This document shows, piece by piece, positions 55,055 through 63,347 of a stretch of 64,000 nt of DNA (positions within the stretch are counted from its first letter, which is position 1; each line of letters starts with the position of its first letter). The position numbers and the translations under genes are program-made. The notes below the pieces were generated by a model that was not told the origin of the DNA, ran no database searches, and saw only the letters and a list, made by a program, of their open reading frames with translations. The DNA comes from Devosia beringensis (GTDB taxonomy: Bacteria > Pseudomonadota > Alphaproteobacteria > Rhizobiales > Devosiaceae), in NCBI RefSeq assembly GCF_014926585.1, contig NZ_CP045422.1:558001-622000 (forward strand), written 5' to 3'.

Positions 55055-55768
55055 ATGACGCTCGACGACTCCCCTATTGCCTCTCCCTTTGCTGGCGAAG
55101 ATCGCGCTGCCACCATCCGCGATCATCTGCGCGACGCCATTGTGGACCGAAGGCTGGCGCCGGGGACAAAACTGTCGGAAGCCGAAGTGGGCGTGCTGTT
55201 CGATGTCAGCCGCACCGTGGTGCGCGCGGCCCTGCAGGCGCTGGCCTTTGAGGGTCTGGTCAAGACCGAGCGCAATCGCGGCGCCTTTGTCGCCAATCCC
55301 TCGCCCGAGGAAGCCCGCCAGGTGTTCGACTCGCGCCGGCTGATCGAACCGGGCATTGCCCGCGCCGCTGCGGCAGCCGGCCTCACCCCAGCAGATCGCG
55401 ACCTCTTCACCACCCTGCTGGCCGAGGAAACCCGCCTGCTCGACGAACGCGGGCCGGTTGCGCGGCGGGCGGAAATCCGCGCGTCAGGGGATTTTCACCT
55501 GTTGCTGGCCAGCGTGGCGGGCAATGTCATCCTGCTGCGCTTCATGGAAGAACTGGTGGCCCGCTCGTCGCTGGTCATCGCGCTCTATGGCAATTCGGGC
55601 GCCTCGAGCTGCGGCCATGGCGAGCATGCCGAAATCCTGGCGGCGCTGGAAGCCGGCGATGGCGAGCGGGCGGCGGCGTTGCTGGTCAGCCATATCGACC
55701 ATATCGAGGCCGATCTCGACCTGCGCAGCACCACCGGCCTGCCGCTGCGCGAGGCGCTGGCGCGCTAG
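55055..55768 (+). CDS. GntR-family regulator with FCD domain
   Basis: 237 residues: HTH of GntR type (IRDHLRDAIVDRRLAPGTKLSEAEVGVLFDVSRTVVRAALQALAFEGLVKTERNRGAFVANPSPEEARQVFDSRRLIEPG) and an all-helical FCD ligand domain (DFHLLLASVAGNVILLRFMEELVARSSLVIALYG, HAEILAALEAGDGERAAALLVSHIDHIE) with the Asp and His residues that bind metal and a carboxylate effector. AGGTGA precedes the ATG at 55055; one at 55031 is possible. It probably controls the divergent ABC operon. Confidence 0.9.
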   Translation: MTLDDSPIASPFAGEDRAATIRDHLRDAIVDRRLAPGTKLSEAEVGVLFDVSRTVVRAALQALAFEGLVKTERNRGAFVANPSPEEARQVFDSRRLIEPGIARAAAAAGLTPADRDLFTTLLAEETRLLDERGPVARRAEIRASGDFHLLLASVAGNVILLRFMEELVARSSLVIALYGNSGASSCGHGEHAEILAALEAGDGERAAALLVSHIDHIEADLDLRSTTGLPLREALAR

Positions 55769-55822
55769 CCGTTTTTAGTCATCATGCATTCATGGTGGTG
55801 ACCGATTGGCGGCAGAACGGGT

Positions 55823-56644
55823 CTAGAGCTTGTAGATGCGCTCGGCATTGCCATGCAGCAGTCTGGCCTTTTCGTCGTCGCTGGCGCCGGCAATAATGGC
55901 CTGCGTGGCCTCGACCCAGCGGGTCAGCGAGCCGGTCAGGCAGACCACCGGATGGTCCGATCCCCAGACCACGCGATCCCAGCCAAAGGCGTGGATAATG
56001 TGCTCGACATAGGGGCGGATGGTGTCGACGCTCCAGTCGGCGCCGGCATAGGCCACTACACCCGAAATCTTGGCCATCACATTGGGCAGCCTGGCGATTT
56101 TGCTGATATTCTCACGCCATGGATCAAGTCCGGTGCCGGTGACGTCGGGTACGCCGCAATGGTCGAGGATAAAGGTGACGTCCGGCGCGCGCTCGGCCAG
56201 CATCTGGCCGATGCGTAGCTGGTCGGCGCGGACACAGAGGTCAAAGCTCAGGTCGTAATCGGGCAGATGGCGGATGTTCTCGACGAAGAGGTCGGACTGG
56301 CTGAGGTCGTCCGGCGCTTCATGCAGGATGCGGCGCACGCCCTTGACGTGGGCATGGTCGCTAAGTCGTTCAATCTGATCGACAAAATTCATGTGCTCGG
56401 GGCGGCAGGCGGCGATGGCGCCGGCGATGCGCGGCAGGGTGAGGACGAATTCGGTCTCGGCCAGCATGTCGGCTTCGGCGACATCGACCTCCATATGCAG
56501 CGCGGATTGAATGCCCAGTGGGAGCGCCTCGGCGAAATAGTCGTTGATATTCCATGGCTTATCGATGCTTGGTCGCCTGCTGAGCCAAGGATAGTGGAAG
56601 CGATCCGGATAGATCAGGTGCAGGTGCGTATCGATAATGCGCAT
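55823..56644 (-). CDS. Amidohydrolase-family hydrolase, L-fucono-1,5-lactonase-like
   Basis: 273 residues of the COG3618 group: MRIIDTHLHLIYPDRFHYPWL with the His-x-His, ILDHCGVPDV and VVWGSDHPVV with the metal Asp. COG3618 contains lactonases for fuconate and galactonate. GGAGGAAG lies before the ATG at 56644. Divergent from the SDR gene with 151 bases between. Confidence 0.82.
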   Translation of the reverse strand: MRIIDTHLHLIYPDRFHYPWLSRRPSIDKPWNINDYFAEALPLGIQSALHMEVDVAEADMLAETEFVLTLPRIAGAIAACRPEHMNFVDQIERLSDHAHVKGVRRILHEAPDDLSQSDLFVENIRHLPDYDLSFDLCVRADQLRIGQMLAERAPDVTFILDHCGVPDVTGTGLDPWRENISKIARLPNVMAKISGVVAYAGADWSVDTIRPYVEHIIHAFGWDRVVWGSDHPVVCLTGSLTRWVEATQAIIAGASDDEKARLLHGNAERIYKL

Positions 56645-56795
56645 GGTTTTTCTTCCTCCGGGGGTGCCGGACATTCGATCTCACACACCCTTTTGCTGTT
56701 AAGTGTTAGCACATAGTGAGCATTGAGCATGACCTATCGCGCATAGTGCTACGTCGGGGTCCCAACCGACGCGCAGCCGACAAGAGGAAATCAGC

Positions 56796-57527
56796 ATGGC
56801 CGACCTGACCGGTAAAACCGTTCTCATCACTGCCGCCGCGCAGGGCATTGGCCGGGCTTCCGTGGAAGCCTTTGTCGCGGCCGGCGCCAAGGTGATAGCC
56901 ACCGATGTGAACGAAGCCAAGCTGGCCGAGCTTGCGGGGCTGGCGAATGTGACGACACGCGTGCTCGACGTGCTGTCGGCCGAGGCCGTACAGCAGGCAG
57001 TGGCCGAGATCGGCCATATCGACGTGCTGTTCAACTGCGCCGGGGTGGTGCATTCGGGGACGGTGCTGGAGATGAGCGACGCCGATCTCGACTTCGCGTT
57101 CAACCTCAACATCAAGGCGCAGATCCGCACCGTGCAGGCGGTGCTGCCGCAGATGCTGGCGCGGCGGGACGGCGCCATCATCAATATGGCGACGGTGGCC
57201 AGCTCGGTCAAAGGCGTGCCCAACCGCGCCGCCTATACGATTTCCAAGGCAGCGGTGATCGGCCTGACCAAATCGATCGCCGCCGATTTCACCACGCAGG
57301 GCATTCGCGTCAATGCCATCTGCCCGGGCACGGTGGACAGCCCGTCTCTGCATGAGCGCTGGCACGCCACGGGCGATTTCGAAGCGGCCAAGGCGGCCTT
57401 TATCGCTCGCCAACCGATCGGCCGCATTGCCCGTCCGGAGGAAGTGGCGGACCTAGCCGTCTACCTGGCAGGCGCCACCTATACGACAGGCCAGATCCAC
57501 ATTATCGATGGCGGCTGGACGGCCTGA
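56796..57527 (+). CDS. SDR dehydrogenase, 2-keto-3-deoxy-fuconate dehydrogenase-like
   Basis: 243 residues of the classical short-chain dehydrogenase fold: VLITAAAQGIGRASVEAF (a TAAAQGIG variant of the nucleotide loop), DVLFNCAGVV, YTISKAAV with the catalytic Tyr and Lys, and GQIHIIDGGWTA at the end. It resembles enzymes that oxidise 2-keto-3-deoxy-L-fuconate; this assignment is uncertain and rests partly on the nearby lactonase. 180 bases with an AT-rich palindrome separate it from ytfQ. Confidence 0.78.
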   Translation: MADLTGKTVLITAAAQGIGRASVEAFVAAGAKVIATDVNEAKLAELAGLANVTTRVLDVLSAEAVQQAVAEIGHIDVLFNCAGVVHSGTVLEMSDADLDFAFNLNIKAQIRTVQAVLPQMLARRDGAIINMATVASSVKGVPNRAAYTISKAAVIGLTKSIAADFTTQGIRVNAICPGTVDSPSLHERWHATGDFEAAKAAFIARQPIGRIARPEEVADLAVYLAGATYTTGQIHIIDGGWTA

Positions 57528-57630
57528 AAGCCGCAGAAATGCTGGGGACTTGCCGCGTGAACCGGCCTGTCGAGCAGCTGGAAAGCCGGGAGAAAACCAT
57601 TCTCCCGCCGCCGCCACAATCCATCTTTAC

Positions 57631-57649
57631 ATATAATAGTACTTTATAT
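57631..57649. promoter_or_regulatory. AT-rich palindrome upstream of ytfQ
   Basis: ATATAATAGTACTTTATAT: arms ATATAA and TTATAT, centre TAGTACT. It stands out from the GC-rich flanks and lies 59 bp before ytfQ. It may be promoter and operator together. Confidence 0.5.
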
Positions 57650-57707
57650 AGCGTCCCCTCATCGCCGCAGGTGAACACACCGCAGCGACCATTTTTGGGA
57701 GGACATC

Positions 57708-58682
57708 GTGACCATCATCACCAAGCTTGCCATCGCGGCAAGCCTCGCTACCGCTTTGACTTCTGTCAGTATCGCTCAGGAAAACCTCAACGGCCTCGTC
57801 GTCGGTTTCAGCCAGATCGGCTCGGAATCGGGCTGGCGCGCCGCCGAGACCTCGGTGACCAAGCAGGAAGCCGAAGCCCGCGGCGTCGACCTCAAGTTTG
57901 CCGATGCGCAGCAGAAGCAGGAAAACCAGATCAAGGCCATTCGCGGCTTCATCGCCCAGGGCGTTGACGCCATCATGGTGGCGCCCGTCGTCGCCACCGG
58001 CTGGGACGATGTGCTGACCGAAGCCAAGGAAGCCGAAATTCCGGTGATCCTGCTCGATCGCGGCGTGGACTCGGCAGAAGACCTTTACCTGACCTCCGTG
58101 GCCTCCGATCAGGTCAAGGAAGGCCGCGTTGCTGGCGAATGGCTCGTCGCCGAAGTTGGCGATGCGGATTGCAAGATCGTCGAGCTGCAGGGCACCGTCG
58201 GCTCGACCCCGGCGATCAACCGCAAGCAGGGCTTTGAAGAGGCGATTGCCGGCCATGCCAACCTGACCATTGCCCGCAGCCAGACCGGCGACTTCACCCG
58301 TTCCAAGGGCAAGGAAGTGATGGAAGGCTTCATCAAGGCGGAGAATGGCGGCGCCGATATCTGCGCGGTCTATGCCCATAATGACGACATGGCCGTTGGC
58401 GCCATCCAGGCGATCAAGGATGCCGGCCTCAAGCCCGGCACCGACATCAAGGTGGTTTCCATCGACGCCGTGCCGGACATCTTTGCCGCCATGGTGGCCG
58501 GCGAGGCCAATGCCACGGTCGAGCTGACCCCGAACATGGCCGGCCCGGCCTTCGATGCGCTGTCTGCCTACCTGGCCGACGGCACCATGCCCGCCAAGTT
58601 CATCATCACCGAGTCCAAGCTCTATACGCCGGCTGACAATCCGCAGGGCGAATACGACACCCGTAAGGGTCTGGGCTACTAA
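57708..58682 (+). CDS. ytfQ: Sugar ABC transporter binding protein (YtfQ type, galactofuranose-like)
   Basis: 324 residues with signal peptide (cleavage near SVSIAQ). VVGFSQIGSESGWRAAETSVTKQEAEARGVDLKFADAQQKQENQIKAIRGFIAQGVDAIMVAPVVATGWDDVLTEAKEAEIPVILLDRGVD is very close to E. coli YtfQ, which binds galactofuranose. The family also includes arabinofuranose or other furanose binders. Followed by a hairpin repeat, then ytfR. Confidence 0.92.
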   Translation: MTIITKLAIAASLATALTSVSIAQENLNGLVVGFSQIGSESGWRAAETSVTKQEAEARGVDLKFADAQQKQENQIKAIRGFIAQGVDAIMVAPVVATGWDDVLTEAKEAEIPVILLDRGVDSAEDLYLTSVASDQVKEGRVAGEWLVAEVGDADCKIVELQGTVGSTPAINRKQGFEEAIAGHANLTIARSQTGDFTRSKGKEVMEGFIKAENGGADICAVYAHNDDMAVGAIQAIKDAGLKPGTDIKVVSIDAVPDIFAAMVAGEANATVELTPNMAGPAFDALSAYLADGTMPAKFIITESKLYTPADNPQGEYDTRKGLGY

Positions 58683-58712
58683 TCGGGCTGGCCCAAACCG
58701 CTGGTTTGAAAC

Positions 58713-58793
58713 CACGGTGTCATTCCGGCACAAGCCGGGATCCGTCCAGAAATCTCAGGATGGATCCCGGGTCGAGCCCGGGATGACACCGTG
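58713..58793. repeat. Long inverted repeat between ytfQ and ytfR
   Basis: CACGGTGTCAT (58713-58723) and ATGACACCGTG (58783-58793) are perfect outer arms, and CCGGGATCC/GGATCCCGG form inner arms. It would form a long hairpin in the mRNA after the binding-protein gene. It differs in sequence from the other repeats of the window. Confidence 0.8.
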
Positions 58794-58832
58794 CCTATGG
58801 GTAGCGCGGTGACGGGCATGAGGAGGGACAGC

Positions 58833-60350
58833 ATGGCCGACAGCCAATACGTGCTGCAAGCGCGCGGCATCAGCAAGATTTTCGGCGGCCACATGGCGCT
58901 CGACAATATCGACTTCGGCCTGCGCGCCGGCGAAGTGCATGCGCTGCTGGGGGAGAATGGGGCCGGCAAATCCACCCTGATCAAGATCCTGACCGGCGCC
59001 TATCAGCCCGATGGCGGCACGGTGCTGGTCGATGGCGACGTGGTGACGCTGGACAATCCGCTGCATGCCCAGACCCATGGCATTGGCACCGTCTACCAGG
59101 AGGTCAACCTGCTGCCCAATCGCTCGGTGGCGGAGAACCTTTACCTCGGGCACCAGCCGACGCGTTTCGGCCTGGTCGACTATCGCAAGATGGAGGCGGA
59201 CGCCCGGGTGCTGCTGACGCGCTACGGGCTCAAACTCGACCCCGGCAGCGAGTTGGGCAGCCATTCGGTGGCGGTGCAGCAGATCGTAGCCATTGCCCGC
59301 GCCGTGGCGCTGTCGGGCAAGGTTCTGATCCTGGACGAACCAACGGCCAGCCTTGACCGGCACGAGGTCGAACGCCTTTTCGAGGTGATTGGCGAGCTCA
59401 AGCGCAGCGGCCTCGCCATCATTTTCATCACCCATTTCCTCGACCAGGTCTTTGCCATTGCCGACCGCGTGACGGTGCTGCGCAATGGCAGGCTGGTGGA
59501 GACACGCATGCTCGATACGCTTAACCGCACCGATGTGGTGCGGCTGATGCTGGGCAAGGATATTGCCTTCAATGGCGCCACCGATCTCGAGCCGGAGACG
59601 GCCAATCAGGAGGTGCTGCTCGACTTTGTCGGCTTTGGCCGCAAGGGCAGCGTGCACCCGTTCGACCTGACCATTCACAAGGGCGAAGTGATCGGGGTGG
59701 CGGGCCTGCTGGGGTCGGGCCGGACCGAGCTGGCGCGCATCATGTTCGGCGCCGATCCGGCCGACCAGGGCAGCGTGACAATCGCCGGTAAGCCCGGGAG
59801 CATCCGCCATACCAGCGACGCCATTGGCCACCGCTTTGGCTTCTGTCCGGAAGACCGCAAGGCTGAGGGCATATTCGGCGACTTGTCGGTGCTCGAAAAC
59901 ATCGTCATCGCGCTACAGGGCAAGCTGGGTTGGTTCCGCGCCCTCAACCGCGACGAGCAGCTCGAAATTGCCGGCGCCTTTGCCGAGTCCATGGATATCC
60001 GCGCCGCCTCGCTCGACATGCCGGTCAAGCTACTGTCGGGCGGCAACCAGCAGAAGGTGATCCTGTCGCGCTGGCTCGCCACCGACCCGGCCTTCCTGAT
60101 CCTCGACGAACCGACGCGCGGCATCGATGTGGGCGCGCATGCCGAAATCGTCCGCACCATCAACCGGCTGCGCGACGACGGCATGGCCATGCTGGTGATC
60201 TCGTCCGAGCTGGACGAGGTCGTCGCCTATAGCTCGCGCATCGTGGTGATGCGCGACCGGCAAATGGTCGCCGAACTGCGCGGCAAGAACATCAATCCCG
60301 GAGTCATCGTGCAAGCCATCGCCAATCACCCCGACGAGGCCTTGTCATGA
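58833..60350 (+). CDS. ytfR: Sugar ABC transporter ATPase (YtfR type, double domain)
   Basis: 505 residues with two ATPase domains: Walker A GENGAGKSTLIKIL, signature-region LGSHSVAVQQIVAIARA, Walker B VLILDEPTASLD; second half GVAGLLGSGRTELARI, signature LSGGNQQKVILSRW and FLILDEPTRGIDVG. AGGAGGG stands six bases before the chosen ATG. Overlaps ytfT by four bases. Confidence 0.93.
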   Translation: MADSQYVLQARGISKIFGGHMALDNIDFGLRAGEVHALLGENGAGKSTLIKILTGAYQPDGGTVLVDGDVVTLDNPLHAQTHGIGTVYQEVNLLPNRSVAENLYLGHQPTRFGLVDYRKMEADARVLLTRYGLKLDPGSELGSHSVAVQQIVAIARAVALSGKVLILDEPTASLDRHEVERLFEVIGELKRSGLAIIFITHFLDQVFAIADRVTVLRNGRLVETRMLDTLNRTDVVRLMLGKDIAFNGATDLEPETANQEVLLDFVGFGRKGSVHPFDLTIHKGEVIGVAGLLGSGRTELARIMFGADPADQGSVTIAGKPGSIRHTSDAIGHRFGFCPEDRKAEGIFGDLSVLENIVIALQGKLGWFRALNRDEQLEIAGAFAESMDIRAASLDMPVKLLSGGNQQKVILSRWLATDPAFLILDEPTRGIDVGAHAEIVRTINRLRDDGMAMLVISSELDEVVAYSSRIVVMRDRQMVAELRGKNINPGVIVQAIANHPDEALS

Positions 60351-61351
60351 AGCGTCTCCGCCTCGAGCGCCTCGCCAATCCGCAGCTGATCGCGCTGGTC
60401 AGCGTGCTGCTGCTGAACTGGCTGCTGTTTCCCAATTTTTTCAACGTCACCTGGCAGGACGGGCGCTTTTTCGGCAGCTTCATCGACGTGCTCAACCGCG
60501 GCGCGCCGGTGGCTATTCTCGCCGTTGGCATGACCGGGGTGATCGCCACCAAAGGCGTGGATCTCTCCGTCGGCGCCATCATGGCGGTGTGCGGCGCGGT
60601 GGCCGCGACCATGGTGGTGTCCGGCTATCCGGCGCCGTTGGCCGTGGCGGCCGCGCTGTCGGTGGGCCTGGCCTGTGGGCTGTGGAACGGCTTTCTGGTG
60701 GCAATTCTGGATATCCAGCCCATCGTCGCCACGCTGGTGCTGATGGTGGCCGGGCGCGGCATTGCCCAGCTGATCACCGAAGGCTCGATCGTCACCTTCA
60801 ATGACCCGACGCTGATCTTCATCGGTACCGGCTCCTTCCTCGGCTTTCCCATGGCGGCCGTGATTGCCGTGGTGCTGATGGTGCTGGTGACGCTGCTGGT
60901 GCGGCGTACCGCCATTGGCCTCTTCGTCCAGGCCATCGGCGTCAACCGCGCCGCCGCCTCGCTGGCCGGCATTCGCAGCCGCATGCTGCTGATGCTGGTC
61001 TATGCGCTGTCGGGGTTCTGCGCCGCGATTGCCGGCGTCGTGGTGGCCGCCGACATCCGCGGCGCCGATGCCAACAATTCCGGGCTGTGGCTGGAACTCG
61101 ACGCCATCCTTGCGGTGGTGATCGGTGGCACCTCGCTGCTGGGCGGCAAGTTCTCCATTCCCATGGCGGTGGTCGGCGCGCTGATCATCCAGGCGATGAA
61201 TACCGGCATCCTGGTGTCGGGCTTTCCGCCCGAATTCAACCTGGTGGTCAAGGCCGGGATGATCATCCTGATCCTGCTGATCCAGTCGCCCTATGCCGCC
61301 CTGCCCTTCCAGCGCCGGTCCGCCCTTTCGAGCAAGGCAGTCTCCAAATGA
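60347..61351 (+). CDS. ytfT: Sugar ABC transporter permease (YtfT type)
   Basis: 334-residue membrane protein of the BPD_transp_2 family: AVGMTGVIATKGVDLSVGAIMAVCGAV and AILAVVIGGTSLLGGKFSIPMAVVGALIIQAMNTGILVSGFPPEFNLVVKA, close to YtfT. It overlaps yjfF. Confidence 0.93.
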   Translation: MKRLRLERLANPQLIALVSVLLLNWLLFPNFFNVTWQDGRFFGSFIDVLNRGAPVAILAVGMTGVIATKGVDLSVGAIMAVCGAVAATMVVSGYPAPLAVAAALSVGLACGLWNGFLVAILDIQPIVATLVLMVAGRGIAQLITEGSIVTFNDPTLIFIGTGSFLGFPMAAVIAVVLMVLVTLLVRRTAIGLFVQAIGVNRAAASLAGIRSRMLLMLVYALSGFCAAIAGVVVAADIRGADANNSGLWLELDAILAVVIGGTSLLGGKFSIPMAVVGALIIQAMNTGILVSGFPPEFNLVVKAGMIILILLIQSPYAALPFQRRSALSSKAVSK

Positions 61352-62325
61352 AACGCAGCCTGCGCCCCCTTGCCGCCACGGCGGTGATCTTCGTGATCGC
61401 CTATGCCTTGAGCGTGCTGCAGTTTCCCAACATGCTGTCGACCCGCGTGCTGGGCAATTTCCTCACCGACAATGCCTTTTTGGGCATTACCGCGGTGGGC
61501 ATGACCTTCGTCATCATTTCGGGCGGCATCGACCTGTCGGTGGGCGCGGTGATCGGCTTTACCGGCGTGCTGATTGCCGTGCTGGTGAGCTGGCTGGGCT
61601 TTCACCCGCTGGTGGCCTTCGTCATCGCGCTGGGCGTGGCCGGCCTGTTCGGCGCGGCGATGGGCTTTACCATCCACTATCTGCAGGTACCGCCCTTTAT
61701 CGTCACGTTGGCGGGCATGTTCCTGGCGCGCGGCGGTGCCTCGATCATCACCCAGGATTCAGTGCCGATCCGGCACGAATTCTATGACACGCTGGGCGAT
61801 CTGATGATCCGCCTGCCCGAAGGCGGCAGGCTGAGCTTTATTGGGCTCTTGATGATCGCGGTGTTCCTGGGCGGGGCACTACTGGCGCACCGCACCAAGT
61901 TCGGCTCCTATGTCTATGCGCTGGGCGGCAATCCCGTATCGGCCTCGCTGATGGGCGTGCCGGTGGCGCAGACCACGGTGCAGATCTATATGCTCTCCAG
62001 CATGCTGGCGGCCTTGGCAGGAATCGTGTTCTCGCTATACACCTCGGCCGGATATCCGCTGGCTGCGGTGGGCGTGGAGCTGGACGCCATCAGCGCGGTG
62101 GTGATCGGCGGTACGTTGCTGACGGGTGGGTATGGGTTTGTGCTGGGCACGTTTGTGGGCGTGATGCTGCTGGGCCTGGTGCAGACCTACATCATCTTTG
62201 ACGGCACGCTGTCGAGCTGGTGGACCAAGATCGTCATCGGCGTGCTGCTGTTCCTGTTCATCGTGCTGCAGCGTATCATATTCGCGGCCTCCACCCCCGG
62301 AGAGAAGTCGCCCGAGAAAGCGTAG
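61348..62325 (+). CDS. yjfF: Sugar ABC transporter permease (YjfF type)
   Basis: 325 residues, second permease of the pair: AVGMTFVIISGGIDLSVGAVIGFTGVLIAVLVSW, ARGGASIITQDSVPI, GGNPVSASLMGVPV and ISAVVIGGTLLTGGYGFVLGTFVGVMLLGLVQTYI. I set the start at the ATG that overlaps the ytfT stop. Confidence 0.93.
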   Translation: MKRSLRPLAATAVIFVIAYALSVLQFPNMLSTRVLGNFLTDNAFLGITAVGMTFVIISGGIDLSVGAVIGFTGVLIAVLVSWLGFHPLVAFVIALGVAGLFGAAMGFTIHYLQVPPFIVTLAGMFLARGGASIITQDSVPIRHEFYDTLGDLMIRLPEGGRLSFIGLLMIAVFLGGALLAHRTKFGSYVYALGGNPVSASLMGVPVAQTTVQIYMLSSMLAALAGIVFSLYTSAGYPLAAVGVELDAISAVVIGGTLLTGGYGFVLGTFVGVMLLGLVQTYIIFDGTLSSWWTKIVIGVLLFLFIVLQRIIFAASTPGEKSPEKA

Positions 62326-62326
62326 C

Positions 62327-63064
62327 ATGATCGAAGCAGGCAGCCTTATTCGCTCCCTATCCGGGCGACCCGCTGCACGGAACTTCCATACCTTCGTCAT
62401 CAACGAAATCGGGCTGGGCATTGTTACGGGCCAGTTTCCGGTCGGCTCGATCCTGGCCAATGACGCGGTGATGATGGAGACCTATGGCGTGTCGCGCACG
62501 GTGCTGCGCGAGGCGCTCAAGACGCTCGAGGCCAAGGGCATGGTGGAGGCGCGGCCCAAGGTGGGCACCCGGGTCACCCCGACCAGCCGCTGGAGCTTTT
62601 TCGATCCCCAGGTGCTGAGCTGGCACTTCTATGCCAAGCCGGACCAGCGCTTTTTCGAGAGCCTGTTCGATGTCCGCGGGGCGCTGGAAAGCCGGGCCAT
62701 TGCCCTGGCCAGTGCGCGGCGCACCGCCGAGCATGTGCGACTGATGAAATACTGGCTGCACCAGATGGACCTGGCCGAGGGGAATCTGGAAGCCCATGGT
62801 CTGTCGGCGCTGGAAATCCACCGCACCATTGCCGAGGGCTCGGGCAATGCCCTGCTCCGCTCGGTGACCGGTATTGTCGAGCTGACGCTGGCGCTGGCAC
62901 TCAAATCGCTGGATGAGGCCAGCACGGCGCCCTATTGCGCGGCCTCGCTGGCGGCCCATACGGCGCTGGTCGGTGCCATCGAAGCGGGGACGGCAGCGGC
63001 GGCCGCCCTGGCCGGCGAGGCGGTCATCGTGCTCGACAATGCGCGGGCGATGACGCTGTGCTGA
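62327..63064 (+). CDS. GntR-family regulator with FCD domain, linked to ytf genes
   Basis: 245 residues. HTH with GIVTGQFPVGSILANDAVMMETYGVSRTVLREALKTLEAKGMVEARPKVGTRVTP, then FCD domain with FDVRGALESRAIALASARRTAEHV, IHRTIAEGSGNALL and HTALVGAIEAGTAAAAALAGEAVIV. It is the last gene of the ytfQ-ytfR-ytfT-yjfF unit (one base after yjfF) and probably senses the imported sugar acid. A doubled inverted repeat lies 95 bp after it. Confidence 0.9.
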   Translation: MIEAGSLIRSLSGRPAARNFHTFVINEIGLGIVTGQFPVGSILANDAVMMETYGVSRTVLREALKTLEAKGMVEARPKVGTRVTPTSRWSFFDPQVLSWHFYAKPDQRFFESLFDVRGALESRAIALASARRTAEHVRLMKYWLHQMDLAEGNLEAHGLSALEIHRTIAEGSGNALLRSVTGIVELTLALALKSLDEASTAPYCAASLAAHTALVGAIEAGTAAAAALAGEAVIVLDNARAMTLC

Positions 63065-63159
63065 GGCCGCGCAAGCGGCTCCACACCAGCTTTTGCAAGC
63101 CGGTCATGGGGTTGCGCCAAGCGTCCGCGCCCGTCCGTATCGGCCACATGGGGGCGTTT

Positions 63160-63196
63160 TGCATACGAATGCAAAAAGCAATTGCATTCGTATGCA
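63160..63196. promoter_or_regulatory. Doubled operator before the last sugar-binding-protein gene
   Basis: TGCATACGAATGCA (63160-63173) and its exact reverse complement TGCATTCGTATGCA (63183-63196) lie nine bases apart. Each alone has TGCAT/ATGCA arms. FCD-type GntR proteins bind sites of this kind, and the FCD gene is adjacent. The rest of the gap to the start at 63348 holds only the promoter and a ribosome site (CAGGAG). Confidence 0.65.
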
Positions 63197-63347
63197 GGCT
63201 CCCTTACCAATTGTGACGTGCGGAAGACAAAGGGCCGGTGCGGGACCGATTGGACTTGTGTCAGCCGCGGGAGCGTAGATCATCAAACAGGGGATGGCGG
63301 GCGCATCTGGCCGTTGGACAGTGCAGACCGCTCATCAGGAGAACCAA

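Noticed and set aside
55782..55797. ATGCATTCATG as another copy of the TGCATTCGTATGCA operator
   Set aside because: Only one half matches and it lies between two convergent gene ends.
56680..56715. TGCTGTTAAGTGTTAGCA as an operator between the hydrolase and SDR genes
   Set aside because: The arms match over only four bases at each end, too weak to report as a site.
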